From positions 1 to 64,000 of the forward strand of contig NC_089467.1 of the NCBI RefSeq assembly GCF_029203305.1: a DNA stretch of 64,000 bases, in the 5' to 3' direction. The notes under the pieces were generated by a model that ran no database searches, was not told the origin of the DNA, and saw nothing but the letters and a program-made list of their open reading frames with translations. Shown piece by piece: positions 9,819-19,739 of this stretch. Positions within the stretch are counted from its first letter, which is position 1. Every line of letters begins with the position of its first letter. The translations under genes and the position numbers were made by a program. This stretch comes from Yamadazyma tenuis (lineage: Eukaryota; Ascomycota; Pichiomycetes; Serinales; Debaryomycetaceae).

Positions 9819-10700
9819 ATAAGACAACTCCCTGAAGCAAGAACAACTACACCATGGACAGGTTCCGGAACTACCACCATTACTACGACTGGGTCTAATG
9901 GTGAGCCTACAATTGTAGTTGAGACTCCAATTCTGACCGTTACTACACCATGGACTGGTTCCTTTACTTCCACATATACAAGCACTCTTTCTAATGGGGA
10001 GAAGAAAGTAGTCGTTGAGACTCCAGAAGTCACTACTACTATTCCTTGGACTGGTTCTTTCACCTCGACTTACACCACTACTGGTAGCAATGGAGAGCCT
10101 AAAGTTGTTATTGAAACACCAGGTAGTGTCTTCACTACCACCATTCCTTGGACAGGTACTTTTACTTCGTCATACACCACTACTGATAAAAACGGCGATA
10201 AGACTATTGTGGTGGAAGTTCCAGAAGCAACCACTACTATTCCTTGGACTGGTTCTTTCACCTCGACTTACACCACTATAGGAAAGGATGGTGAACCTAC
10301 CGTTGTAATTGAAGCTCCATATCCTACAGCCACTCAATTCAATTTGACCACGGTAACTATACCATGTGGATGTGAAAGACCATCAACTTATACCACTACT
10401 GGTTCTAATGGTCAGAAAACTGCTATACATGAGATTTCCAACCAGCCAACTACCGTTGTGATCACTTCCTCCTGCACAGGTGAATCTGGAGAAGTGGCAG
10501 TCTCAACTATAACTGCCATAATGGCTGTTCCTGAATCTAGTGTAGCTGGGTCGGTTGGTATAACAACACCAGAAACCTCAGAAGCTAGCAGTACTGGGGA
10601 AACATTTCCTGAATCTGTTACGACTTATGAGGCAATGGGATCGAAGGCTTCTTTTACCTTTATGGTAGGTATTTCTGCTATTTTATGGATACTACTTTGA
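9819..10700 (+). pseudogene. 5'-truncated flocculin-repeat adhesin fragment
   Basis: The frame is open from just after the TAG at 9816-9818 to the TGA at 10698-10700. It encodes at least four flocculin-type repeats (PWTGSFTSTYTTTG-NGE-VVETPE) followed by a conserved tail ending in a hydrophobic GPI-type signal (TFMVGISAILWILL). The tail matches that of the intact adhesin at 3397-5733, including the shared block TYEAMGSK. There is no signal peptide, no GLEYA domain and no in-frame ATG before about 10518; the nominal start at 10209 is only a GTG. This is best read as the 3' part of a second adhesin gene that has lost its 5' half, possibly serving as a repeat donor for recombination. A misassembly or a missed upstream exon is possible, but I see no splice acceptor that would rescue it. 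Confidence 0.8.
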
Positions 10701-11515
10701 GTGTTAATATTTTCGAAGGGTAACCAACCCCTTTTATACGGATTATTTAATTTCTTTCATTCAATTTTGTCTTTTCGTGTATATCTGGTTCACACCCCTG
10801 GTTATACTTCAATGTATTTTTGATTCCTTGAGAATTTGCAGCAATAGGCGAAACTGTCAGGTATTATGATTAATCTTCGCTTATAAGGGCAATATCTAGG
10901 ATTTATTTCCCCTAAACAGGCTCACCACCTGCCATCCTTATATGAAGTCAGATTTATTTATTGAATAAGGTTCTTTTCCTCTTAGCTTTCACCATCAAAC
11001 TTTTACATTATTAAGAAATTGAGAAAAGTAGATCGAAACCAAAAGTACGACGCGGCCGTCAAGTATCTTTTCAACAATACTTGGGAGAACAAGCATGGAT
11101 CCATATCTATTTTAAGAAGGTTAAAAAGATGTTGAACATATAAGTCGGATATGGTTCACCATTATAGAGGTGTTGAGTGGACAACTGTTAGGATGGCACA
11201 TACTTGTTTCCTCGAATACATTTTCAGTAAGTTGTCTACGCTGGTATTTGTGTTCTCGATTGTCTTCTATTAGATAACTAACTAGTGCGATTAAAGACTC
11301 CCAAATCTAATTCTATAGAAGAGCTTTTCAACAAGTGTAGAGTAACTTTGAAAGATTTAGAGTGTCCTTACAAAAGACAGCCTTATACCACTAGGGTTTT
11401 CGATTGAAATCTAGAAGGTGATGGTAAATATTTCACCAGATATATACTTACTCATATAACAATATATGTAGCGAAGAGAACAAAAAATATAAGGCGACTG
11501 TAGGAAAGAGCTATT
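10701..11515. other. Spacer between adhesin fragment and reductase
   Basis: About 815 bp with no supportable gene. Two coding-like runs occur on the plus strand (about 11045-11132 and 11290-11406), each too short to distinguish from chance. No repeats or mobile-element ends are visible. Confidence 0.5.
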
Positions 11516-12541
11516 TTAACCTTCCAACAAAGCAGCTGCTTGAGGGTAGTATCTACCACCAGCAATAGGGTATTCCTCGAGGATCTTATGAAGCGCTTCA
11601 ATATCTTCTCTTGGTAATTGAACTGGACCACCAAAGTTCTTGTCGACCTTTTCCTTGGTAGATCCGGATGGGATAGGAATAATCTTGGTGACCTTTGGGA
11701 TTCCTTCAAAATCCTCAAGTCCGGAAACACTTTGAACGTAACTCAATGCCAAAGCTTCCAATGTTAAGTTCTTCGACTTGGCAAACTTGTATAAAGCATT
11801 CAAGCGACCCTTGTTCTTCTCATAGTTTTCAGGCTGGAATCTCTCGAATTTAGCCTTAAATTCGTTTGGGTCAAGGGATTTCAAGAATTCAGGATCTTCA
11901 GCAGCGTGATCGGTCAAAATTCCTCTACTCAAAGGGGAATAGGCGATAATAGGAATTTGATGTTTAGAAGCTTCTTCCAAAACACCGTTGGTAAAGATAT
12001 CTTCCGAAAACAAAGAAAATTCCACTTCAATTCCAGAAATTGGTACCACTGCAGCAGCCTTTTTTACAGATTCAGCACCCACTTCACTAATACAGACACC
12101 AGCAAGATCACCACTCTTAACTCTTTCGTAAATATAACTCACAGACTCTTCAATTGGAACATTAGGATCAACTCTAGCACATTCAAAAAGAATCTTTGGC
12201 TTGACCTCCAAATCCTTAAAGTAAGAAAGACATTTATTGATCGATTGGTTTATGAATTCCCTGGTACCGTTAGGGGCATGGGTGTTGAAGTCAATGCCTC
12301 CTTTTATGGAAACAATAATATCAGCGTCCTTTTCTTGTTCACAAAATTGGCTAATTAACTTCAAGTTCGCAGTTTCGGCTGCAAATTGGTAGAACTCTGC
12401 ACCGTTAAAAAACTTAACTCCGTAAGTGTCTTTTACATATTTCAAAGTCTCAAGGGATTGGGAGAATGCTGGTGGGACGGGACACCAAGTCATTGACATG
12501 GTTCCGAAGCCCTTAGTGGTGATTTTGCATGGACTAGACAT
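11516..12541 (-). CDS. Aldo/keto reductase, pyridoxal reductase-like
   Basis: NADPH-dependent aldo/keto reductase of 341 aa. It resembles the AKR8-type enzymes of S. pombe (pyridoxal reductase Plr1) and S. cerevisiae YPR127W, which are close to 340 residues. The barrel is complete: the active-site strand reads FFNGAEFYQ (many family members have FDTA-x-YG), the GVCISEVGAE strand and IIAYSPLSRGIL follow, and the cofactor-binding end contains IPIPSG. I chose the ATG at 12541 (protein MSSPCKIT) rather than the upstream in-frame ATG at 12655. The extra 38 residues are low-complexity promoter-like sequence and MSSPC matches the family length. The substrate is inferred from family resemblance only. 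An AGGGG/CCCCT pair about 340 bp upstream suggests stress induction. Confidence 0.85.
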   Translation of the reverse strand: MSSPCKITTKGFGTMSMTWCPVPPAFSQSLETLKYVKDTYGVKFFNGAEFYQFAAETANLKLISQFCEQEKDADIIVSIKGGIDFNTHAPNGTREFINQSINKCLSYFKDLEVKPKILFECARVDPNVPIEESVSYIYERVKSGDLAGVCISEVGAESVKKAAAVVPISGIEVEFSLFSEDIFTNGVLEEASKHQIPIIAYSPLSRGILTDHAAEDPEFLKSLDPNEFKAKFERFQPENYEKNKGRLNALYKFAKSKNLTLEALALSYVQSVSGLEDFEGIPKVTKIIPIPSGSTKEKVDKNFGGPVQLPREDIEALHKILEEYPIAGGRYYPQAAALLEG

Positions 12542-13033
12542 TTTTCTTACAAATCGTTGTATATAATTACTGAGGTATGAATAAAGGACAATTGACTGTA
12601 TATTTATATGTGTTAGGTCGCTGCAAAATGGCAGACAACTACAAAAGCCGAGCAAATTTCAGTAGCTGGCGGCGCGCAACGGACATTCGGATTTGGCTGT
12701 TTTTGGGGAAAGCGCCTCGGAAAAAATAGTTTTACAGTAATACCGGGGCTTATTATGCAGACTTTTAGACCCGGAGATTACTACAAGCAGCAGTTGTTTC
12801 TTCACAACTCCATAAATAATGCTCCTTAAACGGTTTCGGGATGAACTAAGTCTAGTGCGTCGCCACCGCCTTCGCCACCAAGGGGTTACCCCTATATTAA
12901 AGTTTACTGAGAGTTTGTCATGATGTTGGTATACATGCTTCAGACGGATTGAACAAGAGCGAAGACCGTGAGCCTGTTTTGTCGCCATCCCTTATTTTAC
13001 AAAAATATTCTATTGGATACTAAACTGCTTTCT
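12542..13033. other. Intergenic region upstream of the reductase
   Basis: This serves as promoter for the reductase (minus) and 3' flank of the oxidoreductase (minus). A 109-codon minus-strand frame at 12659-12988 has an Arg-rich, low-quality composition and no domain, so I do not call it. Only the STRE pair stands out. Confidence 0.5.
12881..12893. promoter_or_regulatory. Candidate STRE pair (AGGGG-N3-CCCCT)
   Basis: AGGGG at 12881-12885 and CCCCT at 12889-12893 form an inverted pair about 340 bp upstream of the reductase ATG. AGGGG/CCCCT is the stress-response element bound by Msn2/4-type factors. Function is inferred from position; a single pair can arise by chance. Confidence 0.3.
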
Positions 13034-14107
13034 CTAATCCATTGGATAGCTGAACCCGTTATCCAGTCTAACTTGATCCATAGTGTCCATAACTAACAAA
13101 GTTTCGTCAAATGGCATGACTGCGTTTTCAGTCTTGCCAGCTTTAATGTCTTTTGCAACCGCGTCGGCTTCGTAAATGAAACCTAAATATTCCAGATCGT
13201 CTTTAACTTCATAACTTTCACCAGCTTTGAGGTGTACTTTGTACAGTCTGAGTCTAGCAGGATTCTCTGCGAAAAGTTCGATATACCCTTTCGTACCTTC
13301 GAGTCTCGCAAATGGCATAGGGGTGTCGATATAGTTGGTGCAAGTTAAAATGGCTTGCTTACCGGTGGAATATTTCATCAATATTGAAGTGTTGTAGTCA
13401 ACCTCATCCTTAGGATCCACAGTCACCATCGACTTAAGATCGAATGGTGTGTGCTCCTTACCAAGTTTCTGATCCAAAAAGAGCCTAGCGTAGGTAATAC
13501 AGTAAATACCAATGTCTAACAAGGCACCGGCACCCAAGTTCTTGTCTCTGATTCTCGAACCGGGTGGGCATGTTTCCAATTTAGCGTCGTACGAGAAATC
13601 AACCATTAACCGGTACACATCCCCAATGAGTATCTGATCAAAAACCTTATGTCTGATATCATTGACAATTGGTAGGAATCTAGTCCAAACAGCCTCCATC
13701 AAAAACAAGTTATTCTTCTTGGCAGCCTCTTGTAGTTCTCTGGACTCTTTGGCGTTGATGTTCATGGGCTTCTCACATAGGACGTGCAAGCCGTTTTCCA
13801 AACACTTAAGTACTTGTTCTTTATGGAAAATGTGTGGAGTTCCAATATAAACCACATCAATGTCTTTGTTCTTATAGAAATCATCATAGTTTTGAACTAC
13901 TGCTGCAATTCCTCCATTATTTTCTTTGCTGATCATATTGTCTTTGATAAAAGATTCTCCTTTTGTGGTAGACGAGCATCCAATTGATGCAATGATGTGC
14001 ACAATTTCCTTCTTTTCAGAGTTGTTCAATACGAGGTCATGGGCGAATTGGCCAGAAATGTTTCCAGCTCCTAGAATTCCCCAGTTAATAGTAGTCATGA
14101 TGCTCAA
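13034..14107 (-). CDS. Gfo/Idh/MocA-family NAD(P) oxidoreductase
   Basis: Predicted NAD(P)-dependent dehydrogenase of 357 aa, close to dihydrodiol dehydrogenase / NADP D-xylose 1-dehydrogenase proteins (about 335-390 aa). The N-terminal Rossmann fold shows the dinucleotide loop GILGAGNISGQFA (near residue 10) and the strand VVYIGTPHIFH. The family EKP motif is present as CEKPMN, followed by EAVWTRFLP, a hallmark of the dihydrodiol dehydrogenase branch. A C-terminal alpha/beta domain completes the fold. Two in-frame ATGs are close together; MTTINWG starting at 14098 is an equally plausible start. The natural substrate cannot be read from sequence; sugars or trans-dihydrodiols are the known options. 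It is transcribed in the same direction as the reductase downstream. Confidence 0.85.
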   Translation of the reverse strand: MSIMTTINWGILGAGNISGQFAHDLVLNNSEKKEIVHIIASIGCSSTTKGESFIKDNMISKENNGGIAAVVQNYDDFYKNKDIDVVYIGTPHIFHKEQVLKCLENGLHVLCEKPMNINAKESRELQEAAKKNNLFLMEAVWTRFLPIVNDIRHKVFDQILIGDVYRLMVDFSYDAKLETCPPGSRIRDKNLGAGALLDIGIYCITYARLFLDQKLGKEHTPFDLKSMVTVDPKDEVDYNTSILMKYSTGKQAILTCTNYIDTPMPFARLEGTKGYIELFAENPARLRLYKVHLKAGESYEVKDDLEYLGFIYEADAVAKDIKAGKTENAVMPFDETLLVMDTMDQVRLDNGFSYPMD

Positions 14108-14236
14108 CCCTTTGTTTGGAGGTGAGGATATATTATATATTTTTTGGTTGCATTTTTCAGATTGCGGAGTGAGATCTACAAAACTGAGGTTACATTAAAA
14201 TGAACGTTGCATTGTACATTATTTTCATATTACTCA

Positions 14237-15991
14237 TTAACACAAGTTTAAAAACCAACCATACTCATCGGCAATATCAGCCCAGTCAACAACAAATTCA
14301 CCACAAGGATTTAATTCCCATGATTTCAAAATCAATAACCAAGTTTTATGGTTGTTCAAGACCGGGCTTGTTTGCTTGAGCCGTTGGATCTTTTTCTCGA
14401 TCGTTTCTCTATCAAATTTATCAACACAACAAACCCCACACATAAGCATTGGTAGGCACAATATCACGCAGAAGCGGGTGTTCTCCAATTTCTCTGCCGC
14501 CTCGTAAACCTCTCTTACTAGCAATTGAATCTCCATGTTCTTGGGAGGAATCTTTTTCAAAAAGAGCTTAAAGTATAACCTGCATGTTGACTGATACAAC
14601 TTAAATGAGTTCAAATATGCATCGTGCTCTTGAGGTTGGTCTTTTATCAACTCGAGTAAGCTGTAGTTGGGTTCTGCTTCTTCAATAGATGTTTCAAGTT
14701 TCTTGATGACAGTTCCGTACATCTGATAGAGCTCTTCTTTTAGGCAGTAAAACCGATGCTCGTCAGTATCCAGAAACATCTGAAGTTCCTTCAATTTTTT
14801 GTTCAATTCCACTTTGGCATTCATCAAGTCTGCAAGAACCAAGTAGATTGACTGATGAACTCCTTGAAGTGTATCAATGCCATAGCTCAACTCATTTCTC
14901 TGTATTTCGTTACAACCAAGGAATTCCTTGTACTCGCCGACCAGAAACTGCGTACCGTACTTGTGATTGTACGCTGACATAACATCCACGTACTGAACGT
15001 TTGAGATGATGAATCGGGCCTCGTTAGTGAACCCATATAGCTTTCCAAACTTGTACAATCCACCAAGATCCTTGAGAATCCTACAACAGTTATCGTGTAT
15101 ACCCTTCCATGTCACAACTTCTCCAAAACACACATAGTATCCAATCAAAACCACGCTGAAGCAGAGTCTGAAGTATATCTCTGATGGGTTCTTCGCCTGG
15201 AAATTGTTGTCAAATGTATTTAATGCCTTGTTAAGGTACACTTTTACCTTTGTATCATCATGTCCAGCATAAAGAGCACCCCAGGATGTCAAGGCATATA
15301 GAAATGACTCTTCATTATTGGCTAGTGTACACAAAAAGTTAGAAAAGTAGTTCATGGGGCCATCTGAAAGGGCAAGAAACTTTGAGACTTTAACATGGAA
15401 AAACTCGAAATACGACCGGCCTTCGTCATCTAGAAAAAGCGACGGAAATGCCGTTGGATGTAGTGAAGTTGGGGAAATCATGTACTCAAACTGATCCTCA
15501 TTTGTTGTTGGATCTTCATGAAGTTTGATTAGTGTACCATCATTAGGCTCGTTTAAAATGTTCTCAATATACTCCAAATCGGAATTTAATTGCTTTTCTG
15601 TAACAGGAGATGGCATTGAAATCAAAGATTGTTCGGTCTGGTTAAATGATGGATCTGTTAATAAAAGCTCATATAATGGTGGTTCTGAGTGATCAATTTG
15701 CTGGATTTTGGGAGCCTCAGAGTCGCTTTCAGGTCTTATGGGTTTGGTCCCTTGTAAGGGAGTGTTAACATAAACACATTCTACGCCTCTTGAGTGGCAG
15801 TAGTTGCAAGAAGGATGGTGTTCATCACATTTTCGTTTCCGCTTTTTACATGTCAAGCATCCAGTTCTGGTACGAAACTTAGTGCCTACAATTGATTTCA
15901 CCTTCCCTCCATATTTGTCGCCATCTTTCCTCTTAAGAGGTTGTTTCTTCCCCGTGATACTGAAAGTATCATCCTGTAAAATCATAAACAT
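14237..15991 (-). CDS. Zn(II)2Cys6 fungal transcription factor
   Basis: Gene-specific regulator of 584 aa. The binuclear zinc cluster is C45-x2-C48-x6-C55-x6-C62-x2-C65-x6-C72, embedded in basic residues (KKRKRKCDEHHPSC) and preceded by a Lys/Arg-rich N-terminus. The rest, from about residue 185, is an alpha-helical region typical of the fungal-specific transcription factor domain (PF11951-like): helices with LYAGHDDTKVKVYLNKAL, WKGIHDNCCRILKDLGG and a hydrophobic C-terminal segment. The ortholog and target genes are not recognisable. Its neighbours are oxidoreductases, and zinc-cluster genes often sit near their targets, but no site evidence supports that here. The first ATG after an upstream stop was taken as start. 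Confidence 0.9.
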   Translation of the reverse strand: MFMILQDDTFSITGKKQPLKRKDGDKYGGKVKSIVGTKFRTRTGCLTCKKRKRKCDEHHPSCNYCHSRGVECVYVNTPLQGTKPIRPESDSEAPKIQQIDHSEPPLYELLLTDPSFNQTEQSLISMPSPVTEKQLNSDLEYIENILNEPNDGTLIKLHEDPTTNEDQFEYMISPTSLHPTAFPSLFLDDEGRSYFEFFHVKVSKFLALSDGPMNYFSNFLCTLANNEESFLYALTSWGALYAGHDDTKVKVYLNKALNTFDNNFQAKNPSEIYFRLCFSVVLIGYYVCFGEVVTWKGIHDNCCRILKDLGGLYKFGKLYGFTNEARFIISNVQYVDVMSAYNHKYGTQFLVGEYKEFLGCNEIQRNELSYGIDTLQGVHQSIYLVLADLMNAKVELNKKLKELQMFLDTDEHRFYCLKEELYQMYGTVIKKLETSIEEAEPNYSLLELIKDQPQEHDAYLNSFKLYQSTCRLYFKLFLKKIPPKNMEIQLLVREVYEAAEKLENTRFCVILCLPMLMCGVCCVDKFDRETIEKKIQRLKQTSPVLNNHKTWLLILKSWELNPCGEFVVDWADIADEYGWFLNLC

Positions 15992-16704
15992 AGTAAATGA
16001 ATTTGAGTGAAGTTAACAAAACATATGAGGATGTGAAAGAAATTGTCTCAAATCATCGGAAAGTTATCTGCTTATCTCAAATATGTGCGTGCAGCTATAT
16101 CCTTGCAGCATTTCTCTACTGAGCCACATTAAAAATGAAGTTAACTTAATGCATTTGAGAGTCCCGGTACACTCACCAGAGGTCTATATTACATTACGGT
16201 GATGATCTGAGCTGTGTTGCGGACTTTAAAGCAGCATGAAAAGTATACTACTCTATTTCCTCAAATACCAGTTGCCATATCGCAAACTTCCCGAATAGGA
16301 ATTAGCCACTCAAGACTTAAGTAAGCAAGCTTCATCTGAATTGCTGAAACCTTAGCTCTTGCAACTAGACATACTCACAATTGCAGGTTGCATCCTAAGA
16401 AAACCTTTCGAATTTATATACGAATAACAACTGTCTGTTCAATAGGTAGCAACAGATTACTCATTGGACAACAGAAGAGTTCACACTTGACCAAGTCAAG
16501 TGCCATTGCAAACTCATTACCCAAAAGGTTTGCTTTAAATAAAAGACCTTAAGAAGTGATATCAGGGTGTAGAGACTATCCTGTAGGGCTTGAGTGATTC
16601 TCTAAGTTCTTAAAATATTTTTGGAAAGAGTGGTGGTGAAGAGAGTTAGAATGATTAAACAGAACTACGGTTTCATAAACAACGGTGTTTTAGGGTTGAA
16701 AATT
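15992..16704. other. Intergenic region between zinc-cluster gene and tRNA-Arg
   Basis: About 700 bp. No ORF or repeat is supported. I searched for solo LTR ends because tRNA genes attract retrotransposons. TGTTG at 16213 and CAACA near 16450 make complementary ends, but no flanking 5-bp target duplication is seen, so none is called. Confidence 0.5.
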
Positions 16705-16776
16705 GCCTGCGTGGCGTAATGGTTAGCGCATTTGACTTCTAATCAAAAGATTCCGGGTTCGAGTCCCGGCGTGGGT
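16705..16776 (+). tRNA. tRNA-Arg(UCU), intronless
   Basis: 72-nt cloverleaf. The acceptor stem GCCTGCG pairs with CGTGGGT (with G-U pairs). The anticodon stem is TTTGA/TCAAA with loop CTTCTAA, giving anticodon TCT. The T arm CCGGG-TTCGAGT-CCCGG is perfect. The A-box region TGGCGTAATGG and B-box GGTTCGAGTCC (16756-16766) are intact. The sequence closely follows yeast tRNA-Arg(UCU), and the 3' CCA is not encoded, as expected. A T-rich Pol III terminator follows directly. Confidence 0.96.
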
Positions 16777-16790
16777 TTTCTTTTTCTTTT
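16776..16790 (+). terminator. Pol III terminator of tRNA-Arg
   Basis: T-tracts (tttt c ttttt c tttt) follow immediately after the tRNA 3' end, the standard RNA polymerase III stop. Confidence 0.85.
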
Positions 16791-17075
16791 GCTGAGATGG
16801 CTTGTGATTATTTTCATTCTTCTTCTAGAGGGTCTGTGTTTACTCCCAAAATACCCAAAATCCATAAGCTCCAAATAATAAAGTGGATGCCCATACTGAC
16901 ATTCTTAACTCCTTATTCTTCTTTGAGCGGAACCTATTTTTCTCTTAAACACAAGTCTCTGATGATGTAGTGTGCATACAATCCCCGCTCTCAGTATCAC
17001 TCATTCAAAATTCAGAAGCAAAGTCAAAGTCAAAGTCCAAGACCCTCCCAATACTATAATTCTATACGCATCTAA

Positions 17076-17529
17076 ATGTCTTCGTCACCTGAACAAAAGT
17101 CGGGAGCGTCTAGAAAAAGACAGACAAAGGCTTCCATTTTGTCAGATGAACAGAAAAAGGTACGTTTTCACTCCACATATCAGTCCTTTCTTCCCGCAGT
17201 TGTGGGGTTATCTTCCAGCAATTACTAACTAAATTATATTATAGGCCCACCACATCGCATCTGAACAAAGGAGAAGAGAGAACATTCGAGCCGAGTTTGA
17301 CAAGATAGTCTCGTTGACGCCAACATTGACAGATACTGAAAATCGGTCTGAATTGAATATTTTGACTAAATCCGCAGACTATATTGACCAGCTAAAGAAC
17401 GAAAATGAACGGTTGATACAGATGTGTAACGAGCACGGGATTCAAATTCCCCACGATTTGGTGTACACTGGACCCGAAGATATCAACGATCTCGATCAGT
17501 TGAACGAAGAGTTGAAGAAGAATAGGTGA
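17076..17529 (+). CDS. INO4: Ino4-like bHLH transcription factor (spliced)
   Basis: Spliced gene: exon 1 is 17076-17159 (28 codons) and exon 2 is 17245-17529, together 122 aa. The 85-bp intron has GTACGT at its 5' end, TACTAAC at 17223-17229 and ends in ATAG. Residues about 26-90 form a basic helix-loop-helix: HHIASEQRRRENIRAEFDKI is the basic region and first helix, and RSELNILTKSADYIDQL the second, followed by a heptad-like helix. The H-x3-E-x2-R-R set contacts E-box DNA. The pattern of residues, especially the RSEL start of helix 2, matches Ino4. Ino4 pairs with Ino2 on phospholipid genes in S. cerevisiae and has broader roles in CTG-clade yeasts. Without splicing only a 71-codon frame lacking the basic region would be called. 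Confidence 0.82.
17160..17244 (+). other. Intron of INO4
   Basis: 85-nt spliceosomal intron: GTACGT donor, perfect TACTAAC branch site 15 nt before the acceptor, and ATAG acceptor. Joining the flanks restores the complete bHLH basic region in frame. Confidence 0.9.
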
Positions 17530-17604
17530 GGTATTTAGTGTGTATTATATGTTACAATTATTAACCGGAATCTTCATCAGTTATGTGTTTTAATATTTTC
17601 GTAC

Positions 17605-19518
17605 TTATCTCTTCACTATGACCGAAACAGCATATTTGTAATTCCTCATTTGGAAGTTCATCACTTGAGACACAGGCATGAATTCCCCAAAGTTGTCGAG
17701 TTTCTTAAAATCCTCCCCACTGCAATAGACTCTTATAAAACCATTTAAGTCGTTCATTAACTTGTTCAAGTCTGTTGCAGAGTCAGTGAAAATCAGCACA
17801 CTCACGCTGTCTTTTAACTGGGTTAATATAAGGTCTGGAAACGTCTCTTTGATCCAAATTATAAGATCATTATGGTCTGTCTTTTCAATCTCCTCGTCCT
17901 CTTCAAGTAAATCTTCAACACTCTTGAAGGTTTCACCTCCAAACTCAATGCTTGCATTTCTTGGAAGTCGGCTAACGTTCAAAATGATTAATTTTTCAAG
18001 TAGACTCTGGTGAGAGTCAGTTTGGCAATAAGTGTGCCAAATCTGCTTAAGGCTATCAAGATTTAACTCATGGGTTACGAAACATAGGATGGTGGAAATT
18101 TCTTGAACGTTAATCAAGGCTCGGATTCGATCAAAATGTTGTATTGTTAGCGCAATGGTCTCATTTCCCGACGATAACAATTCCATACTTGAAGGAATTA
18201 AGGGGATTTGTCCTGAAATGGTTGCAAAATTGAAATCCTTCTGTTCTTCAACTCTGGCTTGTGAGTAAGGGCCGATGTTTTGAGGAGCCCAATAAGACCT
18301 TGATCGGATATGAATCCCTTTTTTGGTGTTTGTTTCCTTAATGATACACCTACAAGATAGTTGAACCTGGTAAGGATCTGGCAAGCTGGTTTCAATACAG
18401 ATTCTTGAAGGGGGAAGGTAAAGGTCTATGAATTTGGAGGAGTAAATCCCGTTAATTTCAGAAAACTTGTCCATGTCCGCCAAAAGTAGGGTTATATGTT
18501 GAATGTCGTTGAGACTGAGGTTAGCATCCTTTAAGAATTCCTCAAGCCGGATAAAAATGTTAGATAGTTGCTCTTGGATTGTGTTTGATGAGTCCACCAA
18601 ATTGGATATAAAAATATTGTTTCCTACTGAACAGACCTTCAGACTCAATTGGTACGGAGTAGAATTAGAACTTACGGCTGGATAAAATTCTTCGGATATC
18701 ACGCTATTTTCCAAGACTTCTTGAAAGCTATTCTCAAGCAAGGAAGGTACTATCGCCAGAGCAAAGGGAATTCTTGCTTCCTCTTTCTTATCTACTACTT
18801 CGATACCAAATTTCAAGTAGAACACATCACTAGAGTGTTGAACCACTCTCATATCGATCATGTTCAACTTCTTGTGCTTGAAGAAAACACAATCCAACAC
18901 TATTGTCTCAAACTCGCCCCCTTCTCCACAAATATGCACATCATACATCTTGTTCAACTTGACCAAGTACGGATAAAGCTCCTTTATGGATTTCGCAAGG
19001 TGTTTCGCATCCAATCCTATAGCAGCCACCTTGATGATTCTAGCATCCAATCGACTGTCACACATTTCCCGCATCAACTGGTCTTGATTTCTCTGCCAAA
19101 GAAAAGCCAAAGATGTCAATCCAAACCTGTCACAGATGTTTTCCACTCGGGTTCTTTGATAGTGTGATAAAATTGCTCCACAACTAATGGCTTGTACATC
19201 GGGATGGTTCTTCACTATAGTTGTGATCAACTTGAAGAGGTCTTCAATCTCATCGTCTTCAGTTCTGGAGTACTCTAACTCCTGATTTTTTGAGCGTCCT
19301 TCAATGGCTTGGCGATATAACGGTACATCCAAACATTTTGCATAGTTATCGATTATATCATGTCCTACAGTCTGGAACATAAATGAATCAATCTCATCCT
19401 GTTGGGTGTTTTTCGGGTACAAGTTTCCAAGGGCTATAAGATCATGTCCCTGAGTAATACAGTGATGGATGTTGTAGAAGGAATCCTTGCCTCCCGAGAT
19501 AAGTGCCAAAAACTTCAT
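17605..19518 (-). CDS. DPH6: Diphthine-ammonia ligase (Dph6) with two Rid-like domains
   Basis: This enzyme makes the last step of diphthamide synthesis, ATP-dependent amidation of diphthine on elongation factor 2, in the cytosol. The 637-aa protein has the expected fusion layout: an N-terminal ATP-pyrophosphatase-like domain (residues 1 to about 230) with the P-loop S8-G-G-K-D-S13 and the GEGGEFET motif at 198-205, then two YjgF/Rid-type domains (about 285-390 and 410-560). S. cerevisiae Dph6 is 685 aa with the same order. The start is the first ATG, directly before the conserved FLALISGGKDS. It is divergent from the ribosomal protein gene RPS9 with 221 bp between starts, so the two may share promoter elements. 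Confidence 0.93.
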   Translation of the reverse strand: MKFLALISGGKDSFYNIHHCITQGHDLIALGNLYPKNTQQDEIDSFMFQTVGHDIIDNYAKCLDVPLYRQAIEGRSKNQELEYSRTEDDEIEDLFKLITTIVKNHPDVQAISCGAILSHYQRTRVENICDRFGLTSLAFLWQRNQDQLMREMCDSRLDARIIKVAAIGLDAKHLAKSIKELYPYLVKLNKMYDVHICGEGGEFETIVLDCVFFKHKKLNMIDMRVVQHSSDVFYLKFGIEVVDKKEEARIPFALAIVPSLLENSFQEVLENSVISEEFYPAVSSNSTPYQLSLKVCSVGNNIFISNLVDSSNTIQEQLSNIFIRLEEFLKDANLSLNDIQHITLLLADMDKFSEINGIYSSKFIDLYLPPSRICIETSLPDPYQVQLSCRCIIKETNTKKGIHIRSRSYWAPQNIGPYSQARVEEQKDFNFATISGQIPLIPSSMELLSSGNETIALTIQHFDRIRALINVQEISTILCFVTHELNLDSLKQIWHTYCQTDSHQSLLEKLIILNVSRLPRNASIEFGGETFKSVEDLLEEDEEIEKTDHNDLIIWIKETFPDLILTQLKDSVSVLIFTDSATDLNKLMNDLNGFIRVYCSGEDFKKLDNFGEFMPVSQVMNFQMRNYKYAVSVIVKR

Positions 19519-19739
19519 TTGTGATAGTCACTTCGCTTTCAAAACCAGTTGCAACTACATCGCGGGCTGGAAACCACTGCGCGGGTCGCTTCTGCGCGTA
19601 CATTTCGGTCCGGCTCATCTCTCGAGCTCTTGATAAATACGCCTAATGCACGACCCTTTTCCCTGCTCATTTCTTGGTATAAATTATTAGCGCTGGAAAA
19701 TTTTTCAGTTTCTTCTCACTTCATCAAAAGTTTTTCAAT

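Noticed and set aside
11045..11406. Possible spliced or decayed gene fragments
   Set aside because: Two short open runs with coding-like residues, and an acceptor only 2 nt after an AACTAAC string, which is too close for splicing. No convincing gene model.
12659..12988. 109-codon minus-strand ORF
   Set aside because: Arg/Ser-rich, no domain, and it occupies the promoter of the reductase with its STRE pair.
16213..16451. Solo LTR near tRNA-Arg (TGTTG...CAACA ends)
   Set aside because: The ends are complementary, but there is no flanking 5-bp duplication, no primer-binding site and no second copy in the window.
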